Of a stretch of DNA of 13,090 nt, positions 7,619 to 13,090 are shown piece by piece (the stretch's first letter is position 1; every line of letters starts with the position of its first letter). The DNA comes from Gaoshiqia sp050298035. GTDB taxonomy: Bacteria; Bacteroidota; Bacteroidia; Bacteroidales; Prolixibacteraceae. The notes under the pieces were generated by a model. That model was not told the DNA's origin. It did no database searches and worked only from the letters and a program-made list of their open reading frames with translations. Made by a program: the position numbers and the translations under genes. Location of the stretch: NCBI GenBank assembly GCA_050298035.1, contig JBNKTK010000105.1:1-13090 (forward strand), written 5' to 3'.

Positions 7619-8608
7619 ATGGAAAACTCTACTCAAAAAGAATGGACAAATCTTTTCAAGGGATATTTTGTTAAATATATCATTTGGGGAGTAATACTTA
7701 TTTTATTGTCATTTATCATAGAATTTACCTTTATTCCATTATTAAATGGAGGGCATAAATTCATCCATTTTGCGCTAAGTTTTTTAAATTTTCTTTTTTC
7801 AACTGTTGGTATTGCACTAATCATAGCGTCTATATTTACTTATTCCATTGAGACAGCGAATTTTATCGATTATGTAAAAAAACTCCTTATGAAAATTGTG
7901 GTCACTAAAGATTTTTTAAAAACTTTAAACCAAATTGATAAGAAAGATGCTTTAAAAAGAATTCTAACTCCTTCGAATGAACAGCTAATTGTTTATTCGA
8001 ATATCGCCGAATATTTTGATGAATACATATCAAAATCACTTAGTTTATTTGATACTAATTTTAAAACTCACTTATCATTAGTTATTAAAGCTTATCATGA
8101 AAATAGTCATGTTGTTTTAGAAGAAACTTTTAATTATCGTGTGTATAAAATAAAAGAAAACTATGAGCCTTTGATTATAGGGTTCGCAACCTTAAAAGAA
8201 GAATTTGTCGATGCTGAATTAATATCACAAACAGGCAAATCAATTAAACTAAAGAAAAGTGATTTTGAAATAAAAGAGAATGAAGAATCAGGTTTTAAGT
8301 GGATGGAATATAAATACCCACTTAACGATTATTTTAAAGATTCAAAATACGTTAATATATCTTTTACTTCAAAAGAACTTGGCAACGACCATTGGGCTGC
8401 TTTTGGTTTTAAAAACACTTATCCCACAGATGGAGTTTCATTGGATTTAAGATGTAATGATGACCTCGTTATTAAGGACCACATCATATATGACAATGAT
8501 AAAAAGTATTCACAAAACATATCAGCGGATAAAAAGGAATTAAAAATTAATAGCCCTCAATGGATTGACAAAGGAAGTGGTATCCATATACTTATAGGGA
8601 AAAAATAA
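7619..8608 (+). CDS. Two-TM membrane protein of unknown function (cassette 1)
   Basis: I do not recognise this 329-residue protein. It begins with a short polar stretch, then two transmembrane helices at about residues 18-40 and 50-75 separated by a short loop (PLLNGGHKFIHF). The remaining 250 residues look soluble and probably cytoplasmic. They are rich in Lys, Glu and Asp, with a helical first half (DFLKTLNQIDKKDALKRIL) and a beta-rich second half ending HILIGKK. No catalytic motif is visible. Two N-terminal helices plus a large soluble domain occur in many accessory and some defence-associated proteins, but that is only a loose analogy. The gene is visibly AT-rich compared with the dcw genes and lies tightly between complementary 10-bp boundaries, both signs of acquisition as a cassette. 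Confidence 0.8.
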   Translation: MENSTQKEWTNLFKGYFVKYIIWGVILILLSFIIEFTFIPLLNGGHKFIHFALSFLNFLFSTVGIALIIASIFTYSIETANFIDYVKKLLMKIVVTKDFLKTLNQIDKKDALKRILTPSNEQLIVYSNIAEYFDEYISKSLSLFDTNFKTHLSLVIKAYHENSHVVLEETFNYRVYKIKENYEPLIIGFATLKEEFVDAELISQTGKSIKLKKSDFEIKENEESGFKWMEYKYPLNDYFKDSKYVNISFTSKELGNDHWAAFGFKNTYPTDGVSLDLRCNDDLVIKDHIIYDNDKKYSQNISADKKELKINSPQWIDKGSGIHILIGKK

Positions 8609-8613
8609 AATAC

Positions 8614-8623
8614 TATGCCTAAT
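8614..8623 (+). repeat. Cassette 1 right boundary (R''-like core)
   Basis: TATGCCTAAT lies 5 bases after the stop codon of the 329-residue gene and complements the left boundary at 7591-7600. It ends AAT instead of the AAC expected of an R'' core, which would weaken recombination if the site works like attC. Confidence 0.55.
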
Positions 8624-8629
8624 AAATAG

Positions 8630-8690
8630 GACTCTGAGCGGTCTGCAAGACCCAGCGATGAGTCGGTGTTGAACTACACCCGCCGGTTTC
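8630..8690 (+). other. Structured segment with consecutive stem-loops
   Basis: GACTC (8630-8634) pairs with GAGTC (8660-8664) and encloses GGTCT-GCA-AGACC (8640-8652). It is followed by GGTGT-TGAACT-ACACC (8665-8680) and a small CCG-GTTT-CGG stem. The dense stems suggest a structured RNA fragment or the residue of a mobile element. I considered the 5' domain of a group II intron but cannot support it: no intron-encoded protein or domain V is seen. Confidence 0.35.
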
Positions 8691-8892
8691 GGAGCTATGT
8701 ACTTATTGAACGATTTATTGATTTTTCAGGAAATAAACTGATCGAAGTTCTTTGACGTATTGCAGGTTTTTGTGCTTTTTCGCACCATTGGCGCGAGCAA
8801 GCTGGTGCTTATGCACTGCTTTTTGGCCTGTTTTATTGGCGATTGGGCATACCTTTCCCTGTAGCGCCTGTAGCGCGGATTGAAACTGTTGG

Positions 8893-10065
8893 TTAAGACT
8901 GTGGAAGCGATTTTCTCAAAAGGGACACTGCTGGTGACCGTATCCGGGGGAGTTCCCTTATTGCAACCATCCTGCCGGTTTTACACACCGGGCAAAGACA
9001 AAGGTTTATCCCTGTCAGCCTTTCGAAACGTTCAACATTGGTTTCGGGCGGACTTTGCCGTTTTATTACCGCATCGATACCGGGCTTTTCTTCCGGGGTA
9101 AACTGTAAATCAAGGTTTCGTTTTACCGTGTGGTTGTAAATGCCAAACCTGCGGATTTTGACAAACCTTTGGGGAAGAATGTGCATAGTAAACCGTCGCA
9201 GGAATTCAACACCATCCAAGGTAACCGGCTTTTTGATTGCCCTGTCGCGGTAGTCTTTGGCAATGAAAGTGACTTTACCATCGGCAATATCCAGGATGCG
9301 CTGGTTGGTAATGGCCACCCGATGCGTGTATTGTCCCAGGTACCTGACCACCCGATCGGCACTTGCAAGCGAAGGTTCGCAGTGTACCACCCATTTGGTT
9401 CTATAGCCTTGTTGAACGGCATCGTTGAACAAGGCCAGTTCATTTTCCTTGCACAATGCGCGTTTGAGGCTGTCGAGGAATTTTCCTTTAAAGGCATCAC
9501 TCAGCTGGTGAACCGGATAGAGGTACTTTCCTGAATGCCCGATGTTTTTCCATTGCCCGGCCAGGGTATATCCTGCCGCGGGAACAAGGCAATGGATATG
9601 AGGGTGCAGCGAGAGGTTTTGTCCCCAGGAGTGCAGCACAGCCACCGCACCGGTTTCTGTTCCAAAATGCGAGTATCCAAATGAGCGGAGCGTATTCCAT
9701 ACCGCGGCAAAGAGCAGGTCGTAATACAACCTTTGGTTGTGCAGGCAAACAGTGTTCAACATGTGCGGTACTGTAAATACGATGTGATAATGCTTTACCG
9801 GCAGGGTACTTTGCATCAGTTCATCGATCCAGAAGGCCTGTTTGGCCGCCTGGCATTTGGGACAATGGCGGTCGCCACAACTATTGTAGCTGTAGCGAAC
9901 CGTACCACAGTTCTCGCAGGCTTCTTCGTGCCCGCCCAGTGCGGCAGTGCGGCAAGCGGCTATTTTGCCCAGTACTTTTAATTGCAGCGGGGCAAGCTTT
10001 GATTTGGCAACCAGTGTGGCACCAAACAAGCGGACCACATCGGCCAGTTCAAACCTTGTGCGCAT
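8893..10065 (-). CDS. IS91 family HUH transposase
   Basis: This is a rolling-circle-type single-strand transposase. The chosen start (MRTRFELADVVRLFG) gives 390 residues; an upstream in-frame ATG at 10092 would add nine residues overlapping the recombinase gene further. Numbered from that upstream ATG, an N-terminal zinc-binding region holds C59, C62, C72, C77 and C80 (CENCG then CGDRHCPKC). The HUH metal motif is HPHIH (163-167). Two candidate nucleophile tyrosines lie in YLGQYTHRVAI (Y251 and Y255). A second Cys pair (CPVCKTG) sits near the C-terminus. All key residues are present, so the enzyme looks intact. It overlaps the recombinase gene end by 17 bases at the chosen start, implying co-expression. 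Confidence 0.93.
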   Translation of the reverse strand: MRTRFELADVVRLFGATLVAKSKLAPLQLKVLGKIAACRTAALGGHEEACENCGTVRYSYNSCGDRHCPKCQAAKQAFWIDELMQSTLPVKHYHIVFTVPHMLNTVCLHNQRLYYDLLFAAVWNTLRSFGYSHFGTETGAVAVLHSWGQNLSLHPHIHCLVPAAGYTLAGQWKNIGHSGKYLYPVHQLSDAFKGKFLDSLKRALCKENELALFNDAVQQGYRTKWVVHCEPSLASADRVVRYLGQYTHRVAITNQRILDIADGKVTFIAKDYRDRAIKKPVTLDGVEFLRRFTMHILPQRFVKIRRFGIYNHTVKRNLDLQFTPEEKPGIDAVIKRQSPPETNVERFERLTGINLCLCPVCKTGRMVAIRELPRIRSPAVSLLRKSLPQS

Positions 10066-10966
10066 TTTTCGGATAGTTGTAGAGCACATCAAGCGGGCTA
10101 TGGGGTTTTATCCGCTGGCATTGTGCCACGTGCAGGTAAATCATGGTGGTGGTAATATCGGCATGGCCAAGCAGCTCTTTAAGGGTGACGATATTCAGTC
10201 CCTGTTCCAGAAGGTGCGTAGCGTAGGAGTGCCGAAGCGAATGCAGGTTAACCTCTTTGGCGATGGACGTCTTTTTTAGGTTTTCGCGCATCACCCACGA
10301 CAGGCCCCGAACACTGTAACGGCCATCGGCCTCTTTCCCGTTAAATAACCAGACGTGGGGGTTTTCGGCCTTCAGGTACTTTTTCAGCCCTACTGCCATA
10401 CTTTCGGCCAACGGTACAATGCGGTCTTTCTTGTATTTGCTTTGGCGGATGTGAATGGTCTTTCGTTCAAAATCAATATCGGAGATTTTCAGGTTAACCA
10501 CCTCCTGGCCTCGTAATCCGGCTGAGTAAATCAAGGTCAGGACCACCCGCTGTTTGAGCAATGTGGGTGCGGCAAAAAGCTCTTTTAATTCTGCCTGATT
10601 AAGGATTACCGGCAGTTTGGAGTCTCCTTTTAGCGAAGGCAGTGCAATGGCATTTTTGTTCATCCCCAGCAAACGGTAATAGTATCGCAGCCCGTAAACC
10701 ATGTGTTTGAAACTGCTGCGCGATGGCGATTTGGGGTCACGGGCCAAAGCGGCCAGGTATTCGTTAATTTCATCCGCGTCAATCTGTTCAGGCAGTTTCC
10801 CAAAATGCACTACAAACAGCGCGATGCGCCGGATATAATTATTTAATGTACTTTTGCTTTGCCCGCGCAAGGTAACCTGTTGTTCCAGCTTACGGACAAC
10901 TCTTTCAAACTCAGGAACAAGCACAATAGCCTGCTCAACAATAGTAAAACCCGATTTCTTTCTCAT
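10049..10966 (-). CDS. Tyrosine recombinase paired with the IS91-like transposase
   Basis: This 305-residue site-specific recombinase has an N-terminal SAM-like DNA-binding domain (about 20-105) and a C-terminal catalytic domain (about 115-285). The catalytic set is complete: R152 in AGLRGQE, a Lys in SKYKKDR (177-180), H242 and R245 in LHSLRHSYATHLL, H268 in LLGHADITTT, and nucleophile Y277. The protein is Xer/integrase-like in size. It lacks the extra segment between the second and third conserved patches that marks integron integrases, so I do not call it IntI despite the cassette-like surroundings. Its 3' end overlaps the transposase gene. Some IS91-group elements are known to carry such a recombinase upstream of the transposase, and this pair fits that type. 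Confidence 0.93.
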   Translation of the reverse strand: MRKKSGFTIVEQAIVLVPEFERVVRKLEQQVTLRGQSKSTLNNYIRRIALFVVHFGKLPEQIDADEINEYLAALARDPKSPSRSSFKHMVYGLRYYYRLLGMNKNAIALPSLKGDSKLPVILNQAELKELFAAPTLLKQRVVLTLIYSAGLRGQEVVNLKISDIDFERKTIHIRQSKYKKDRIVPLAESMAVGLKKYLKAENPHVWLFNGKEADGRYSVRGLSWVMRENLKKTSIAKEVNLHSLRHSYATHLLEQGLNIVTLKELLGHADITTTMIYLHVAQCQRIKPHSPLDVLYNYPKNAHKV

Positions 10967-11040
10967 ATTCAGAAATTTTAGTGGATAAAAAATCTCGAAG
11001 TTCAGAAAGAATCGGGTACTTTTAAACAGCTATCCGCGCA

Positions 11041-11117
11041 GGCGGATTTAGTTCAACTGCGGATTCTCGTTTCGCAGTTCCGTGTCCTTCGGACAGGAAC
11101 GCTCTTCGAAATCCGCC
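11041..11117. repeat. Branched palindrome upstream of cassette 2
   Basis: GGCGGATTT (11041-11049) and AAATCCGCC (11109-11117) are perfect complements. They enclose AACTGCG/CGCAGTT (11055-11061, 11073-11079) and GTTCCgTGTCC/GGACAGGAAC (11077-11087, 11091-11100, one bulge). The two inner stems share three bases, so they compete. It could be the terminal structure of the IS91-like element or part of a damaged attC-like site. Confidence 0.6.
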
Positions 11118-11136
11118 CCGACAACATGTACCAACC

Positions 11137-11146
11137 GTTAGCGTGC
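11137..11146 (+). repeat. Cassette 2 left boundary (R'-like core)
   Basis: GTTAGCGTGC is the exact inverted complement of GCACGCTAAC at 11770-11779. The enclosed gene begins 52 bases later. Confidence 0.65.
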
Positions 11147-11198
11147 ATAATGAAATGCAAAATTACAACAGACACCCTAAAATAAAAATTGACAAACC

Positions 11199-11759
11199 AT
11201 GCCTAAATTTGAGATAGTCAAAAAGAACAAAATTGAATTATTAATCTACGGATTGATTGGTCTGGTCGTGATTTTTTTAGGCTTGATTCTATGGACAAAA
11301 ACATCCAGTGGACAAAACTTCGAGACTTGGCATTTAATAATGTTGTTTGTCATCGTAGCAATTCTATTTGCAGCATTTAAGATAATTCCCAATATCCCGA
11401 TAAAAAAGCATATTGGACAAGGATATGTTAATTTCCTTTCAGACAGTTTTATAATTGAAAATAAACAGTTATCACAAAAGGAGATTTCGATAAAGGATGC
11501 CGATAATTTAAGTTTAAAACTTGTAGGATTTGACGGACAACACAGATTCGTTGACTCACGAGAGATAAAAACTACAGCATATCAACCCAATTCCATTCCG
11601 TTAAATGGACTAGGGAACAGACTCAAATTTACTTTTAAGGACAGCGAGTTTGAATTTGAGTTTTACATCGATTCAATCAATGATTATAACAACTTGAAAG
11701 AATTGGCAAAAGGATGGATTAAAATAAATGACAAATTAAAGATTAATATATTGAGATGA
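11199..11759 (+). CDS. Small two-TM protein of unknown function (cassette 2)
   Basis: I do not recognise this 186-residue protein. A basic N-terminus (MPKFEIVKKNKIE) precedes two transmembrane helices at about residues 13-32 and 45-65, joined by a short polar loop (TKTSSGQNFETWH). The C-terminal 115 residues appear soluble and beta-rich (GYVNFLSDSFIIENKQLS, then RLKFTFKDSEFEFEFYI) before a helix ending KGWIKINDKLKINILR. The arrangement loosely resembles small membrane proteins with a PH-like fold, but no motif confirms this. It is AT-rich and enclosed by a perfect 10-bp inverted pair with an attC-like fold just after the stop, which supports acquisition as a cassette. Confidence 0.8.
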   Translation: MPKFEIVKKNKIELLIYGLIGLVVIFLGLILWTKTSSGQNFETWHLIMLFVIVAILFAAFKIIPNIPIKKHIGQGYVNFLSDSFIIENKQLSQKEISIKDADNLSLKLVGFDGQHRFVDSREIKTTAYQPNSIPLNGLGNRLKFTFKDSEFEFEFYIDSINDYNNLKELAKGWIKINDKLKINILR

Positions 11760-11769
11760 AATAAATTAC

Positions 11770-11830
11770 GCACGCTAACAATTAAGTGTTCGGCCAGTGC
11801 GCAGCACAGTGGCTGAACCGGGTGTTGACG
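11770..11830 (+). other. attC-like recombination site after cassette 2
   Basis: The order of elements matches an integron attC site. An R''-like GCACGCTAAC (11770-11779) is followed by an 8-base spacer. L''-like GTTCGGCCA (11788-11796) is complementary to L'-like TGGCTGAAC (11810-11818), with one G-U pair. Between them lies a terminal hairpin, GTGC-GCA-GCAC, with two unpaired bases (AG) beside it, like the extrahelical bases of attC. A 5-base spacer then leads to GTT at 11824. Total length is about 60 bases, within the attC range. The R' side (GTTGACG) belongs to the next cassette, so it need not match R''. Confidence 0.6.
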
Positions 11831-12086
11831 GCTTGTCCGGCTGAACAGACGGAAAACCGGGATTGATAGCCGAAACAAGTATTATGGGGTTTTCGATCGG
11901 AGACAAGATATTTTGCCTGACCACGATGGTCGGGCTTTTTTGTTTTTTGCGGTTTTGCCAAATACAAACTTTTTACCCCAACGGCTTATCAAAACAAAAT
12001 TTTATCACTATTTTCAAACGGCAGCTTAAAAAGCCTGAAATGACCTGTTCAAACAAGAATCATTTGAGGTTTTTAGACAGACTGCC
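11824..12086 (+). other. Probable non-coding cassette with internal terminator
   Basis: Between the attC-like site and the next cassette start there is about 260 bp with no convincing gene. It contains a strong terminator (11915-11941) and a long palindrome whose arms AACGGCAG (12017-12024) and CTGCCGTT (12082-12089) end at the next boundary. A 76-residue frame (11863-12093) crosses both structures and shows no protein-like features. Confidence 0.45.
11915..11941 (+). terminator. Intrinsic terminator inside the non-coding cassette
   Basis: GCCTGACCA (11915-11923) pairs with TGGTCGGGC (11927-11935), with one G-U pair and a CGA loop. Six T follow at 11936-11941. It would stop plus-strand transcription from cassette 2 before the TPR gene, or end a short RNA starting in this segment. 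Confidence 0.82.
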
Positions 12087-12089
12087 GTT
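12017..12089 (+). other. Long hairpin at the cassette 4 junction, possibly attC-like
   Basis: AACGGCAG (12017-12024) and CTGCCGTT (12082-12089) are perfect complements about 57 bases apart. The left arm begins with AAC and the right arm ends with GTT, the polarity expected of R'' and R' cores. TCAAA/TTTGA inside the loop may form an inner stem. It is less regular than the site at 11770. Confidence 0.4.
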
Positions 12090-12096
12090 GTAGCAC
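12087..12096 (+). repeat. Cassette 4 left boundary (R'-like core)
   Basis: GTTGTAGCAC is the exact inverted complement of GTGCTACAAC at 12786-12795. The start codon of the TPR gene follows 34 bases later. Confidence 0.6.
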
Positions 12097-12130
12097 ATTA
12101 AAAAAAACGATACCGACAAATTATACTACT

Positions 12131-12784
12131 ATGAATAAAATATTGACGATTTTGATTTTATGTTTTGTAATTGGTTGTAAAAGTGAAGATTGCCCGCAAG
12201 GAATTAATAAACTACCAATTTATGGAAATCAGAAAAAATGTAAGGAGCAAATAAAAATTGATAATGATTTCTTGGCTGAATGTGACAAGACTTTTGAAAA
12301 CAGAAAAATTGCTTCAAAATATCATGTGGAAAGAGCATGGGATTATTTTTATAAAAACCAACTTGACACAGCGATGATGAGATTTAATCAAGCGTGGTTG
12401 CTTGACAGCTTAAATGCTGATGTATATTGGGGTTTTGGAAATATTTTAGGAATACAATCTGATTTTAAAGGTTCAATAATGTTCTTTGAGAAATCAATCG
12501 AATTAAATCCTGACAATCCTAAAGTTTGGCAATCAATTTCTACAAGTTATGGACAACAATTCTTCCAGACAAAGGATAAAGGGTTGTTAAATAAAACAAT
12601 TGAATGTTTAAAGAAATCATTGGAACTTGACCCTAAAAATGCTCAAGTTTTAGGACAACTTACTGGAGCTTATTCATATTTTATGCAGAAAGACAGCGCA
12701 TTAAGATATTTAAGAATGACTGATGAAATAGACCCAAATATGATAAATCCTGATGTAAGAGAAATATTGAAGGACAAAAAATAA
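12131..12784 (+). CDS. TPR-repeat lipoprotein (cassette 4)
   Basis: This 217-residue protein begins with a lipoprotein signal (MNKILTILILCFVIGC) whose lipobox Cys is residue 16, so the mature protein is likely lipid-anchored in the envelope. A Cys-containing stretch (CPQGINKLP, then KKCKEQIK) precedes three to four tetratricopeptide repeats from about residue 60 to 200. The repeat signature shows in DTAMMRFNQAWLLDSLNADVY, FKGSIMFFEKSIELNPDN, LNKTIECLKKSLELDPKNAQV and DSALRYLRMTDEIDPN (shown here as separate short segments). TPRs are protein-binding scaffolds and the partner is unknown. The gene is AT-rich. Its stop codon is one base away from the complementary boundary, the tight packing typical of a cassette. 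Confidence 0.88.
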   Translation: MNKILTILILCFVIGCKSEDCPQGINKLPIYGNQKKCKEQIKIDNDFLAECDKTFENRKIASKYHVERAWDYFYKNQLDTAMMRFNQAWLLDSLNADVYWGFGNILGIQSDFKGSIMFFEKSIELNPDNPKVWQSISTSYGQQFFQTKDKGLLNKTIECLKKSLELDPKNAQVLGQLTGAYSYFMQKDSALRYLRMTDEIDPNMINPDVREILKDKK

Positions 12785-12785
12785 C

Positions 12786-12817
12786 GTGCTACAACACGCG
12801 TAACCGTTGCACAACCC
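12786..12817 (+). repeat. Cassette 4 right boundary (R''-like core)
   Basis: GTGCTACAAC (12786-12795) exactly complements the left boundary at 12087-12096. The following bases contain CCGTTG twice (from 12804 and 12816). Either could be the GTT of the next site, but no clear L''/L' hairpin is seen. Confidence 0.5.
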
Positions 12818-12879
12818 GTTGATTTTGCTTTTAGGATTCTCTTTTGGGCAGAAAAATCGTTGATTTTCGTTCTTCTTTG

Positions 12880-13090
12880 TCACCATTTTGTGATACCCGG
12901 GTTTTCGGATATTAGCCTTGAGAAGGCTTTAAAACGAGGCCAAAAACATGAAATACAAGACCCAAAGCGGGCAAAACCCCAAAGGGCACCCCCTGCCGCT
13001 GTTTCTACATCATTTTTGATAAACTTCAGCATCCTTTTCAGATTGTAGGCACAGGCAAGTTTTTTATAAGTTCATACAACGACGCTTGAC
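12880..13090 (-). pseudogene. Possible transposase C-terminal remnant, cut by window edge
   Basis: Read on the minus strand, one frame gives KKLACAYNLKRMLKFIKNDV followed by about 40 more residues, ending at a TGA at 12880-12882. KLACAYNLKRML resembles the last helix of several IS transposases, where an AYNLKR-type motif is common. The same frame has a TGA at 13072-13074. A neighbouring frame reads ASLYEL just before it, so a shift at the run of six A would restore continuity. It may therefore be a decayed copy, or the ORF may end differently outside the window. Only about 60 residues are readable, so the family (IS1182-like was considered) is unproven. Confidence 0.4.

Larger units (their letters stand above)
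8750..11036 (-). mobile_element. IS91-like element carrying a tyrosine recombinase gene (ends approximate)
   Basis: The unit consists of a tyrosine recombinase gene overlapping an HUH transposase gene, read on the minus strand, opposite to every other gene here. IS91-type elements move by a rolling-circle-like mechanism and have no terminal inverted repeats, so ends cannot be read directly. The approximate left limit is set beyond two small GTGC/GCAC hairpins (8772-8785 and about 8805-8815) downstream of the transposase. The right limit is set near the ATCCGC-GCAG-GCGGAT hairpin (11032-11047). TCGAAGTTC occurs near both flanks (about 8744 and 10993), but its meaning is unclear. The element separates cassettes 1 and 2, so it probably inserted into a pre-existing array. 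Confidence 0.65.

Noticed and set aside
8630..8700. Group II intron
   Set aside because: Only a short structured stretch is present; no reverse transcriptase and no recognisable domain V hairpin follow.
9130..9534. Plus-strand frame of 134 residues opposite the transposase
   Set aside because: It is antisense to the zinc/HUH transposase, whose motifs and full length clearly identify the coding strand.
10049..10966. Integron integrase for the cassette array
   Set aside because: The catalytic set fits a generic tyrosine recombinase, but the IntI-specific insertion before the HxxR motif is missing. The gene overlaps an IS91-type transposase on the opposite strand from the cassettes.
11863..12093. 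Plus-strand frame of 76 residues
   Set aside because: It runs through a strong intrinsic terminator and a long palindrome, with no ribosome site or recognisable protein features.

Overview
The window looks like a chromosomal segment from a member of the Bacteroidota, most likely a Bacteroidales/Marinilabiliales-type lineage. This rests on the gene order murC-ftsQ-ftsA-ftsZ-yqeY, on the sequence style of MurC, FtsA and FtsZ (including the FtsZ tail ending NSYLHDNVD), and on starts without strong Shine-Dalgarno sequences. The genus is not identifiable by eye.

Region 1 (1-6406) is the distal end of the division and cell wall (dcw) cluster. It holds the 3' part of murC, then ftsQ, ftsA, two tandem ftsZ genes and a yqeY-like gene, closed by a strong intrinsic terminator. 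All genes run on the plus strand with overlaps or short gaps, so this is probably one operon. Its unusual feature is the ftsZ duplication. The two GTPase cores align without gaps and are about 62% identical by my hand count. The tails differ completely. The downstream copy keeps the IPAYRRKK C-terminal peptide. The upstream copy lacks it and ends in an amphipathic W/F-rich segment resembling the end of the neighbouring FtsA.

Region 2 (6407-7590) has no convincing gene. It contains short dispersed-repeat-like hairpins, an 88-bp inverted-repeat element, and two blocks of strongly diverged tandem repeats with an exact 21-bp period (6870-7079 and 7132-7423). These keep spurious reading frames open on both strands.

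Region 3 (7591 to about 12817) looks like a gene-cassette array interrupted by a mobile element. Three AT-rich plus-strand genes are each framed by a 10-bp inverted pair that starts GTT before the gene and ends AAC or AAT just after the stop. They encode a 2-TM protein of unknown function, another 2-TM protein, and a TPR lipoprotein. One junction (11770-11830) folds like an integron attC site. No integron integrase is visible. Between cassettes 1 and 2 lies an IS91-like unit on the minus strand, in which a tyrosine recombinase gene overlaps an HUH transposase gene.

Region 4 (about 12880-13090) carries what may be a decayed transposase C-terminus on the minus strand, running off the window edge.
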